From the NCBI GenBank assembly GCA_023453795.1, contig JAEXSP010000031.1, positions 15,302 to 79,301 of the forward strand: 64,000 nucleotides of DNA. Direction: 5' to 3'. This stretch comes from Bacillota bacterium (lineage in GTDB: Bacteria; Bacillota; Clostridia; Acetivibrionales; JAEXSP01). Both the position numbers and the translations under genes were made by a program. Below the pieces are notes generated by a model. The model was not told the DNA's origin. It was given only the letters and a program-made list of their open reading frames with translations, and did not search any database. This document shows positions 53,071-60,888 of the stretch, in pieces (position 1 is the stretch's first letter; every line of letters begins with the position of its first letter).

Positions 53071-53439
53071 ATGTTAAAAACTGAACCTATAAAAAAAAAC
53101 TATGAATTTAATAGGGTATATAAAAGGGGAAAGTTTTATGTAGGAAAATTTCTGGTTCTTTATGTTTTACCCAATCATAGTGATATAAATAGATTAGGTA
53201 TTACAGTAAGTAAAAAAACAGGTAAAAGTGTAGAAAGAAACAGAGTTCGAAGGCTTATCAGAGAAAACTACAGACTTTATGAAGAATTCCTCAAGTATGG
53301 CTATGATTGTGTTTTTGTTGCAAGGAGTACAGAAAAGCTTCCTTGCTTTCAGGAGATAAAAAGAGAAATGAAATTTCTTTTTAAAAAGATTAATATTTTT
53401 AACCAGGAGAAATGGGATTGCTTAAAAAGTTGCTTATAA
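53071..53439 (+). CDS. rnpA: Ribonuclease P protein component
   Basis: 122-residue basic protein subunit of RNase P, which matures tRNA 5' ends. The RNR signature region is present as VSKKTGKSVERNRVRRLIRENYR (about 48-70). The gene overlaps yidD by 28 bases. The N-terminus KNYEFNRVYKRGK fits the family. Confidence 0.95.
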   Translation: MLKTEPIKKNYEFNRVYKRGKFYVGKFLVLYVLPNHSDINRLGITVSKKTGKSVERNRVRRLIRENYRLYEEFLKYGYDCVFVARSTEKLPCFQEIKREMKFLFKKINIFNQEKWDCLKSCL

Positions 53440-53630
53440 CTTTAATAAGATTTTATCAGAAATTCATTTCGCCATTGAAGAAACCTACATGTCGATTCTA
53501 TCCGTCATGCTCGCATTATGGGATAGAGGCAATAAAAAGGCATGGGTCTTTCAAAGGAGTATTTATGCTTATTAAAAGAATCCTTAGATGTCACCCTTTT
53601 AATCCTGGGGGCTATGACCCGGTTAAATAA
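53412..53630 (+). CDS. yidD: Membrane protein insertion efficiency factor YidD
   Basis: 72 residues with an amphipathic N-terminus and the family motif CRFYPSCSHYGIEAIKRHG (about 26-44) and HPFNPGGYDPV at the end. It helps YidC insert proteins. It starts inside rnpA and ends 14 bases before yidC, so translation is coupled. Confidence 0.95.
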   Translation: MGLLKKLLITLIRFYQKFISPLKKPTCRFYPSCSHYGIEAIKRHGSFKGVFMLIKRILRCHPFNPGGYDPVK

Positions 53631-53644
53631 GTAAAGGAGTATTT

Positions 53645-54484
53645 ATGTGGACTTGGTTGAATTTCATTGCTAATCCATTGGGTAAATTTCTGAATTTTTT
53701 ATATGAAAACGTAGCATTCAGAAACTATGGACTTGCAATAATAATATTTACCATAATAATGAGATTATTGATATTGCCTTTAACACTGAAACAGTACCGT
53801 TCTTCTGCAAAAATGCAGGAACTTGGTCCTCAGATACAGGAGCTGCAGAAAAAATACAAGAATGATAAAGCAAAGCTTAACGAAGAAATGATGAAGTTCT
53901 ATTCCGAGAACAAGGTCAACCCTGCAGGCGGTTGTCTGCCGTTATTGATACAGATGCCTATTTTGTTTGCATTGTATCAGGTTATACGCTTCCCATTAAC
54001 ATATATGAAGGGATGGGATGCAACAAAAATAGCACAGCATTTTGCGGAACTTACAAAAGGTGAGAAAATAGCCGGCTATAAAGAAATTAGTATTGTTATT
54101 AAAGAAAAAGTACTTGATATGCATTTTCTTGGATTGAACATTGGAATGGTACCTAAACTAAGTAAGCAATTTCTTATTGATGATCCCAATAGAATTGAAT
54201 ATTGGGCGCTCTTAATATTGCCTATTCTAGCTACCGCAACAACATTTTTATCCTCAAAGTTAATGATGTCGTCCAATATGAGTCAGCAGAGCGGCATGAA
54301 TAATCAAATGGCAGGTATGCAAAAAACTATGATGTATTTTGCTCCATTAATGACTCTGTTCATTTCGTTCCAAGTACCTTCAGGACTTATTCTTTATTGG
54401 ACCACAGGTTATATTATTCAGATATTCCAGCAAATATATATAAATAAGACTATATTTAAGAAGAAGGAGGTTGTGAGTAAATAG
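53645..54484 (+). CDS. yidC: Membrane protein insertase YidC (OxaA/SpoIIIJ type)
   Basis: 279 residues with about five transmembrane segments. The core begins FRNYGLAIIIFTIIMRLLILPL (about 26-47), with the groove arginine in that first helix, and continues with NPAGGCLPLLIQMPILFALYQ (about 92-112). No N-terminal lipobox is visible, in contrast to Bacillus SpoIIIJ. It abuts jag directly. Confidence 0.95.
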   Translation: MWTWLNFIANPLGKFLNFLYENVAFRNYGLAIIIFTIIMRLLILPLTLKQYRSSAKMQELGPQIQELQKKYKNDKAKLNEEMMKFYSENKVNPAGGCLPLLIQMPILFALYQVIRFPLTYMKGWDATKIAQHFAELTKGEKIAGYKEISIVIKEKVLDMHFLGLNIGMVPKLSKQFLIDDPNRIEYWALLILPILATATTFLSSKLMMSSNMSQQSGMNNQMAGMQKTMMYFAPLMTLFISFQVPSGLILYWTTGYIIQIFQQIYINKTIFKKKEVVSK

Positions 54485-55102
54485 ATGGCTATAAGTATTG
54501 AAAAGACAGCAAAAACAGTTCAGGAAGCCGTAGCTTTAGCACTTGACGAGTTGAATTCCGATGAAAGCAGGGTTGACATAGAAGTATTGGACGAAGGTAC
54601 CAAAGGCATATTCGGAATACGCAGCAAAATGGCAAGAGTTAGAGTTACTGTAAAGGAAACCAGCGCGGACAAGGCAAAGACGTTTCTTTTCGATGTATTC
54701 GCTAAAATGAATATCAATGTTGCTCTTGATGTAGAAGAAGACGAAGAATCAGTAATGATTAAAATAAATGGTAAAGATATAGGCATAATCATCGGAAGAA
54801 GAGGGGAGACTCTTGATTCACTCCAGTATCTCACAAGCCTTGTTGTAAATAAGAACAGGGAGAATTACCAAAGAGTTGTTTTGGATGTTGAAAACTACAG
54901 GCAGAAAAGAGAAGACACTCTGATAAGCCTTGCAAACAGGTTAGCTGAAAGGGTTGTCAAATACAAAAAGAACATAACCCTTGAACCAATGAACCCTTAT
55001 GAAAGAAGGGTAATACATTCATCTCTTCAGAATCACAGATATGTTGAGACTTATAGTGTAGGAGATGAGCCTAACAGGAAAGTTGTTATAACATTAAAAT
55101 AG
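54485..55102 (+). CDS. jag: RNA-binding protein Jag/KhpB
   Basis: 205 residues. Jag_N domain (about 1-52, MAISIEKTAKTVQEAV), a KH domain with the GxxG loop in GIIIGRRGETLDSLQYL (about 98-114) and an R3H domain (about 140-205, with NPYERRVIHSSL). With KhpA it forms an RNA-binding pair affecting cell division and elongation in other Firmicutes. Its start directly follows the yidC stop. Confidence 0.94.
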   Translation: MAISIEKTAKTVQEAVALALDELNSDESRVDIEVLDEGTKGIFGIRSKMARVRVTVKETSADKAKTFLFDVFAKMNINVALDVEEDEESVMIKINGKDIGIIIGRRGETLDSLQYLTSLVVNKNRENYQRVVLDVENYRQKREDTLISLANRLAERVVKYKKNITLEPMNPYERRVIHSSLQNHRYVETYSVGDEPNRKVVITLK

Positions 55103-55174
55103 TTTATGTACATGCGGCAGGCTAACTAAAAGAAGAATATATTTTATAATTAATGGTTCAGGAGGTTGTTCTTC

Positions 55175-55333
55175 TTGGACTATTTTTCTTACTTGGTGAA
55201 AGATGCCGAAGAATGTTCACAAAGACAAAAGAGTTCGGGGCCAATTAGGTTTTATTTGAATATTTTAAGGAGTCCGGTATGTTTGACGATACGATTGCAG
55301 CCATATCAACAGCACAAGGAACTGGCGGTATAG
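55175..55333 (+). CDS. Possible 52-residue protein between jag and mnmE
   Basis: A TTG at 55175, nine bases after a strong AGGAGG (55160-55165), opens a frame that runs 52 codons and ends inside mnmE. The first 34 residues (MDYFSYLVKDAEECSQRQKS...) have a plausible composition; the last part is out of frame with mnmE. The ribosome site is the main support. It may be a small protein, a coupling leader for mnmE or a relic. Confidence 0.25.
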   Translation: MDYFSYLVKDAEECSQRQKSSGPIRFYLNILRSPVCLTIRLQPYQQHKELAV

Positions 55334-56655
55334 GAATAATTAGAATAAGCGGAAGCAAAGCTTTTCAGATAACAGACAGAATCTTTTCAGGGAAAAGGAA
55401 GATAAGTTCTGCTAAATCGCATACTTTGAGTTACGGAAAAATAATAAACCCGCTAAATGGTGTAATGATAGACGAAGTTCTTATTGCAAAGATGGAAAAA
55501 CCTAATACCTTTACCAAAGAGGATATTGTTGAAATAAACTGCCATGGCGGATTGATAGTTCTAAAAGAGGTTTTGACGCTGGTTTTAAAGGAAGGTGCCA
55601 GATTAGCCGAGCCGGGTGAGTTTACCAAAAGGGCATTTCTAAACGGAAGGATGGATCTTTCTCAGGCAGAAGCGGTTATTGACCTGATTAATGCTAAAAC
55701 AGAAGACGGATCAAAAGCTGCAGCGCAGCAATTGGAAGGCAGATTGTCAATTAAGATAAAAGAAGTAAGAAAAAAGCTTATTGAACTTATAGCACATATA
55801 GAAGTGACGGTTGATTACCCTGAGCATGATATTGAGGAAGTAACAGGTGAAATGGTATTCAGAGAAATCAGTGACATCAGGGGAAATTTGAGTGACATAA
55901 TCAAAGGCTTTGAAAAGGGACGAATATTGAGAGAAGGCATCAGCCTTGTGATAATTGGGAAGCCTAATGTAGGTAAATCTTCTCTTTTGAATGAGTTGAG
56001 CGGAAACAATAAAGCTATTGTTACCGATATACCAGGTACGACCAGAGACATTATAGAAGAGTATATAAATATAAACGGAATTCCGGTTCGGATAACAGAT
56101 ACTGCAGGAATACGTGATACAGAAGATATTGTTGAAAAGATTGGAGTCGAAAAAGCAAAAAAAGCTATAGACTCGGCGGATCTCATAATAATGATGCTTG
56201 ATGCAAGTTTGGGATTGTCCGATGAAGATATGTTGATACTTGATAAAGTTCGGGGAAAGAAGCTTATTGTATTGATCAACAAGATTGATTGTGCTGATAA
56301 TGGTGTTATAGAGAAGATAGAAGAAAAAATCGGTGTAAATAGTATAATAAGGACATCAATCAAAGAAGGCATTGGAATCGAAAGGCTTGAGAAGGAAATA
56401 TCAGACCTATTCAATAAGGGAGAAATCAGATCAAACGATGAAATCCTTGTGACTAATATAAGGCACAAAGACCTGATTGACAAGGCTTTATCCGGTATTA
56501 GCGATGCAATTGGGTCTTATGAAGCGGGAATGCCTTTGGATTGTATTACTATAGACATTAAGAATTCTGCAGAATATCTTGGACAGATAACAGGGGAATC
56601 GGCCAGCGAGGATGTAATGCATGAGATTTTCAGCAGATTTTGCATAGGGAAATAA
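55279..56655 (+). CDS. mnmE: tRNA modification GTPase MnmE
   Basis: 458 residues; with MnmG it makes 5-carboxymethylaminomethyluridine at wobble U34. The N-terminal folate-binding domain starts MFDDTIAAISTAQGTGGIGIIRISG; the G domain has GKPNVGKSSLLNEL (about 224-237), the DIPGTTRD switch region (about 249-256) and NKID (about 335); the catalytic C-terminus FCIGK is intact. ATG 55279 has AAGGAG upstream. mnmG follows after 31 bases. Confidence 0.97.
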   Translation: MFDDTIAAISTAQGTGGIGIIRISGSKAFQITDRIFSGKRKISSAKSHTLSYGKIINPLNGVMIDEVLIAKMEKPNTFTKEDIVEINCHGGLIVLKEVLTLVLKEGARLAEPGEFTKRAFLNGRMDLSQAEAVIDLINAKTEDGSKAAAQQLEGRLSIKIKEVRKKLIELIAHIEVTVDYPEHDIEEVTGEMVFREISDIRGNLSDIIKGFEKGRILREGISLVIIGKPNVGKSSLLNELSGNNKAIVTDIPGTTRDIIEEYININGIPVRITDTAGIRDTEDIVEKIGVEKAKKAIDSADLIIMMLDASLGLSDEDMLILDKVRGKKLIVLINKIDCADNGVIEKIEEKIGVNSIIRTSIKEGIGIERLEKEISDLFNKGEIRSNDEILVTNIRHKDLIDKALSGISDAIGSYEAGMPLDCITIDIKNSAEYLGQITGESASEDVMHEIFSRFCIGK

Positions 56656-56686
56656 AGTTCCGGGACAATGTTAGGAGGAAGCAAAT

Positions 56687-58597
56687 TTGGATTATATAGC
56701 TGGGGATTATGATGTAATAGTAGTTGGAGCAGGACATGCCGGGTGTGAAGCTGCCCTTGCGGCTGCAAGGCTTGGCTGTAAAACAGTGGTATTTGCAATT
56801 AATTTGGACAGTATCGCTAATATGCCCTGCAATCCAAGTATCGGTGGCACTGCAAAGGGGCATTTGGTCAGAGAGATTGACGCTCTGGGCGGTGAAATGG
56901 GTAAAAATACAGATAAGACATTCATACAGTCAAAGATACTTAATTCGGCAAAAGGTCCGGCGGTATTTTCTCTTCGTGCACAAGCAGACCGAAGAAGATA
57001 TCAAATGGAAATGAAGCATACTCTTGAGAAACAGGATAACCTTGATATAAAACAGGCGGAAATTATAGAAATAATTACTGAAAATAAATCCATAAAGGGT
57101 GTTAAGACTCATACCGGGGCCATTTATTACGGGAAAACGGTTGTGCTGACCACCGGAACATATTTAAAAGGCAGGATAATAATCGGGGACGTAAGCTACA
57201 GCGGAGGACCTGACGGACTTTTTCCGGCTAACAGGCTTTCCGAAAGTCTGATTCAAAATGATATAGAGCTTTTCAGGTTTAAAACCGGAACACCGGCGAG
57301 AATTAACAGAAGAAGCATAGATTTTGATAAAATGGAGGAACAGCCTGGAGATGAGCGGATTGTTCCATTTTCATTTGAAACGGAGGAAATTACAAAGGAG
57401 CAGGTATCATGCTGGCTCACATATACTAATGAAAATACTCACAACGTAATAAAGGAAAATCTCCATAGGTCGCCTCTCTATTCAGGTGATATTAAGGGAG
57501 TGGGGCCAAGATATTGTCCTTCAATCGAAGATAAGGTTGTAAGGTTTGCAGACAAGGAAAAGCATCAGGTATTTGTAGAGCCTATGGGACTGGATACAGA
57601 GGAAATGTATCTCCAGGGTATGTCAAGCAGCCTCCCTGAAGATGTGCAGATAAAAATGATGAAAACACTTCCGGGCCTCGAAAATGTATCGGTAATGCGC
57701 AGTGCTTATGCAATAGAATATGACTGCATTAATGCAACTCAATTGAATCTTTCGCTTGAATTTAAAAATATTGACGGATTATTCTCTGCAGGGCAGATAA
57801 ACGGAAGCTCTGGCTATGAAGAGGCTGCAGCGCAGGGTCTTATCGCCGGAATTAATGCAGCAATGAAGATACTGAACAGGATGCCTTTAGTTTTAGACAG
57901 GTCGCAGGCTTATATCGGTGTTCTCATAGATGACCTGGTAACGAAGGGTACAAAAGAGCCCTATAGAATGATGACTTCAAGATCGGAATACAGGCTTCTG
58001 CTACGGCAGGACAATGCTGATCTCAGGCTTACCCCCATTGGCAATGAAATCGGACTTATAAAGCCGGAAAGGTATAGGAAATTTGAAGAAAAGAAAAAAA
58101 ACATAGAAGCTGAGGTTGAAAGGCTTGAAAAAACGGTTGCACCGCCAAGCGAAAAGGTGAATGCTTTTTTAGAAAGAAAAAACAGTTCACTGATAAAAAG
58201 CGGTATAAAACTCATAGAACTGCTCAGAAGGCCCGAAATATCATATTGCGAGCTGATACAAATTGATGAAGGTGCACCTGAATTGAGCTTTTCAGAAATG
58301 GAGCAGGTTGAGCTTGCCGTAAAATATGAAGGCTATATAAAGAGGCAGCTTCTTCAGGTAGGGCAGTTTAAAAAGCTTGAGGAAAGGAAGCTCCCCGTCT
58401 GGATTGACTATAATGAAATCCAGGGATTGAGAATAGAGGCCAGGCAAAAGCTCTCACAGATCAGACCTGAGTCTGTCGGTCAGGCTTCAAGAATAACAGG
58501 GGTATCCCCGGCTGATATATCGGTGCTTTTAATTTATCTCGAGCAGAATAGAAGGGGACGCACCAACTCACCCCCTGCCCCCCTCTCTTATGAATAG
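56687..58597 (+). CDS. mnmG: tRNA uridine-34 modification enzyme MnmG (GidA)
   Basis: 636-residue FAD enzyme, partner of MnmE. The FAD motif GAGHAGCEAALAAARLG is at about residues 14-30 and the family blocks PCNPSIGGTAKGHL and GTYLKGRI follow. Start is TTG 56687 after AGGAGG. The conserved end of the family is reached at LLIYLEQNRRG; the last dozen residues (TNSPPAPLSYE) are encoded by the end of an inverted-repeat element and look acquired. Confidence 0.96.
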   Translation: MDYIAGDYDVIVVGAGHAGCEAALAAARLGCKTVVFAINLDSIANMPCNPSIGGTAKGHLVREIDALGGEMGKNTDKTFIQSKILNSAKGPAVFSLRAQADRRRYQMEMKHTLEKQDNLDIKQAEIIEIITENKSIKGVKTHTGAIYYGKTVVLTTGTYLKGRIIIGDVSYSGGPDGLFPANRLSESLIQNDIELFRFKTGTPARINRRSIDFDKMEEQPGDERIVPFSFETEEITKEQVSCWLTYTNENTHNVIKENLHRSPLYSGDIKGVGPRYCPSIEDKVVRFADKEKHQVFVEPMGLDTEEMYLQGMSSSLPEDVQIKMMKTLPGLENVSVMRSAYAIEYDCINATQLNLSLEFKNIDGLFSAGQINGSSGYEEAAAQGLIAGINAAMKILNRMPLVLDRSQAYIGVLIDDLVTKGTKEPYRMMTSRSEYRLLLRQDNADLRLTPIGNEIGLIKPERYRKFEEKKKNIEAEVERLEKTVAPPSEKVNAFLERKNSSLIKSGIKLIELLRRPEISYCELIQIDEGAPELSFSEMEQVELAVKYEGYIKRQLLQVGQFKKLEERKLPVWIDYNEIQGLRIEARQKLSQIRPESVGQASRITGVSPADISVLLIYLEQNRRGRTNSPPAPLSYE

Positions 58598-58806
58598 AGG
58601 ATGATAAAGGCGTCAGAAGAATTTATTTTTCTTACGAGAAGTTATGTATTTTTAATTCCCGAGTGTATCAAAATGTTTATGGAACTAATTTATAAAGAAT
58701 ATATTTTTGCAACATAAAGAAGAATGTAAAAGCTAAATAAGATTACTCAAAATTGTCTTACCTAAATACCCCTCTTTTTTGAAGAGAGGGGTCAGGGGTG
58801 AGTAGG
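58565..58806. mobile_element. Miniature inverted-repeat element between mnmG and rsmG
   Basis: The left end (about 58566-58590, CTCACCCCCTGCCCCCCTCTCTT) is nearly the reverse complement of the right end (58781-58804, GAAGAGAGGGGTCAGGGGTGAG). The ends are GC-rich and each forms its own small hairpin, while the 190-base interior is AT-rich with no coding frame. That is the form of a MITE-like, transposase-dependent or palindromic repeat. No clear target duplication was found. Confidence 0.65.
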
Positions 58807-58815
58807 AGATGAATT

Positions 58816-59541
58816 ATGGAAGAAAGTTTAAAAAAATTATTAATTCAGGGCTCTAAAGAACTGGCAGTTGAACTTGAAGAAAATAAATTGGAACAATTAA
58901 TGCTGTATAAGGATATTTTAAAGGAATGGAATGAGAAGATAAACCTCACTGCAATAGAAGAGGATAAGGATGTTATAATTAAGCATTTTATTGATTCTCT
59001 TACTATAATACCGTATTTAAATCAAATGAAAATGCCTGTAAGTTTAGTTGATATAGGAACCGGCGGAGGATTTCCCGGAATACCGGTTAAGATATCCAAT
59101 AAAGATATTCATGTAACCTTGCTGGATTCTCTTGATAAAAGAGTAAAGTTTTTAAACGAGGTTATAACAAGACTTGATTTGAAAGAAATAGAAGCAGTTC
59201 ATGGAAGGGCGGAAGACTATGGACTGAACCCTGAATATAGAGAAAAATACGATGTTGCTACCGCTAGGGCTGTCGCAAGCTTGCCTGTATTGTTGGAATA
59301 CTGCCTGCCCTTTGTACGCGTCGGAGGATTGTTTATTGCCATGAAGGGCAGCAGTCTGGAGGAGGTTGAGGCATCAAAAAGGGCTCTTCAAATTCTTGGC
59401 GGCGAGATTGAGGACTTAAGCGAACTGACTCTTCCCTTCACGGATATGAAAAGAAATATTATTATAATAAGAAAGTTACGACATACTTCGCCAAAATACC
59501 CCAGAAAAGCAGGAAAACCGTCAAGAGATCCGTTGATTTAA
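58816..59541 (+). CDS. rsmG: 16S rRNA (guanine-527-N7)-methyltransferase
   Basis: 241 residues. The S-adenosylmethionine site VDIGTGGGFPGIPVKI is at about residues 76-91, with the family blocks KEWNEKINLTAI and ARAVASLPVLLEYCLP. ATG 58816 has AGTAGGAG upstream. The C-terminal basic tail (PKYPRKAGKPSRDPL) is typical. Confidence 0.96.
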   Translation: MEESLKKLLIQGSKELAVELEENKLEQLMLYKDILKEWNEKINLTAIEEDKDVIIKHFIDSLTIIPYLNQMKMPVSLVDIGTGGGFPGIPVKISNKDIHVTLLDSLDKRVKFLNEVITRLDLKEIEAVHGRAEDYGLNPEYREKYDVATARAVASLPVLLEYCLPFVRVGGLFIAMKGSSLEEVEASKRALQILGGEIEDLSELTLPFTDMKRNIIIIRKLRHTSPKYPRKAGKPSRDPLI

Positions 59542-59740
59542 CTTGTAAAATGCAGTAATATCAAGCTTTTGGACGAACGATTATTGGCAGGGAAAAAAAG
59601 GAATAAGGTAAAAATTGAAGAATATATCCTTTGTAGTATATATGGGTGAAGGCAATATCACGCCTTCTGGCGCAAGGTGAGGAAATCACTCATTTCTCTT
59701 ACTTAAGCTAAAAAAAGATTTTCAAAGGATGGTGCTTCAA

Positions 59741-60586
59741 ATGTTAGAGAACAAATTTAACGCTGCCAGAAATGAAAAAAAGGAAAATCAAAGAAATATA
59801 GCGTATATTCAGATTGATAGTGTAAGACCAAACCCTTATCAACCCAGAAAGCAATTCAATAAGGCAGCACTGGAGGAGCTCTGTGAATCCATAAAAGAAT
59901 ATGGAGTCATTCAGCCTATCAATGTAAGGAGAATCACAAGCAATTCATATGAGCTTGTTGCAGGAGAGAGAAGATTAAGAGCTGCAACTATGGCAGGCTT
60001 AAAAGAGATACCGGCCATAGTCATTAATGTCGATGACAATGATTCGGCAGTAATGGCTCTTATAGAAAATCTGCAGAGGGAAGACCTAAGCTATATGGAG
60101 GAAGCAGAGGGCTACAGCAACCTTATCAATGACCATGGCTTCACTCAGGAGGAGCTGGCACAAAAGATAGGGAAAAGCCAATCAACCATTGCAAATAAGA
60201 TAAGGCTTTTGAAATTGCCGCCTTTGGTAAAAAAGATTCTTGCAGACAACAACCTTACGGAAAGGCATGCAAGGGCATTATTAAAACTGCATGATGAACA
60301 GCTTCAGCTTAAGGTATTGAAGCATGTATGCGAAAAGGGCTTGAATGTAAAAAGGACCGAGGTTCTTGTTGAAAGAGCTATAGAAAAGTATACAAAGGTT
60401 GAAAGAGATAGGCCGGAGGAAAGAAAACTTACCAAAGCTATCAAAGATATCAGAATATTTGTAAATACAATAAGACAGGCGATTGACCTTATGAAAAAGT
60501 CCGGAGTCAATGCGAAGGCGGCCCAGATTGACAGGGGTGAATACATTGAATTCATTGTAAGGATACCCAAAAAGGAGATATCCTAG
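59741..60586 (+). CDS. noc: ParB-like nucleoid occlusion protein Noc
   Basis: 281 residues from ATG 59741 (GGATGG upstream). ParB/Noc fold: CTP-binding motif GERRLRAATMAG (about 70-81), helix-turn-helix FTQEELAQKIGKSQSTIANKIRLL (about 128-151) and a C-terminal dimerisation part. It is distinguished from parB by its place after rsmG, the conserved noc location, while parAB is separate at 41.7-43.3 kb. The N-terminus (MLENKFNAARNEKKENQ) is polar; the membrane-binding amphipathic helix of Bacillus Noc is not apparent. Confidence 0.85.
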   Translation: MLENKFNAARNEKKENQRNIAYIQIDSVRPNPYQPRKQFNKAALEELCESIKEYGVIQPINVRRITSNSYELVAGERRLRAATMAGLKEIPAIVINVDDNDSAVMALIENLQREDLSYMEEAEGYSNLINDHGFTQEELAQKIGKSQSTIANKIRLLKLPPLVKKILADNNLTERHARALLKLHDEQLQLKVLKHVCEKGLNVKRTEVLVERAIEKYTKVERDRPEERKLTKAIKDIRIFVNTIRQAIDLMKKSGVNAKAAQIDRGEYIEFIVRIPKKEIS

Positions 60587-60613
60587 TCTTCTTTTTAAGA
60601 TACACGAAGAAAG

Positions 60614-60655
60614 GCCATAGGGGACAGAATTGTGTCACTTATGGCTTTTCGCTTT
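60614..60655 (+). terminator. Terminator after noc
   Basis: GCCATA and GGACA on the left pair with TGTC and TATGGC on the right (about 60614-60645, with a small internal loop), followed by TTTTCG and a T-rich run. Confidence 0.7.
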
Positions 60656-60888
60656 ATTTTTTGATATCTTCAAAAATAATAAAAAAGTGGACACAAACTA
60701 AAAACTTTATTAAAATAATAATGAGGCAAAAGATGACAGACAATAGGTTATATAGTAAAGTATAGCTTAATGTCGGCATTTAATTGCATAGAAAGTGGCA
60801 AGAGGCAATAGATAACAGGCGTTAGAATTTAAACAATTTCAATTGCCTGTAACCTATAGCTAAAGGCCATATTGAAGGGAACAGGATT
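60656..60888. other. noc-gyrA spacer
   Basis: AT-rich spacer of about 230 bases. It contains an ACAGGC/GCCTGT pair (about 60817 and 60846) with an AATT inner stem, but no convincing promoter or gene. gyrA starts at its end after GGGAACAGG. Confidence 0.4.

Noticed and set aside
55815..56483. 222-codon minus frame opposite mnmE
   Set aside because: Ser/Ile-rich antisense frame over an unmistakable gene.
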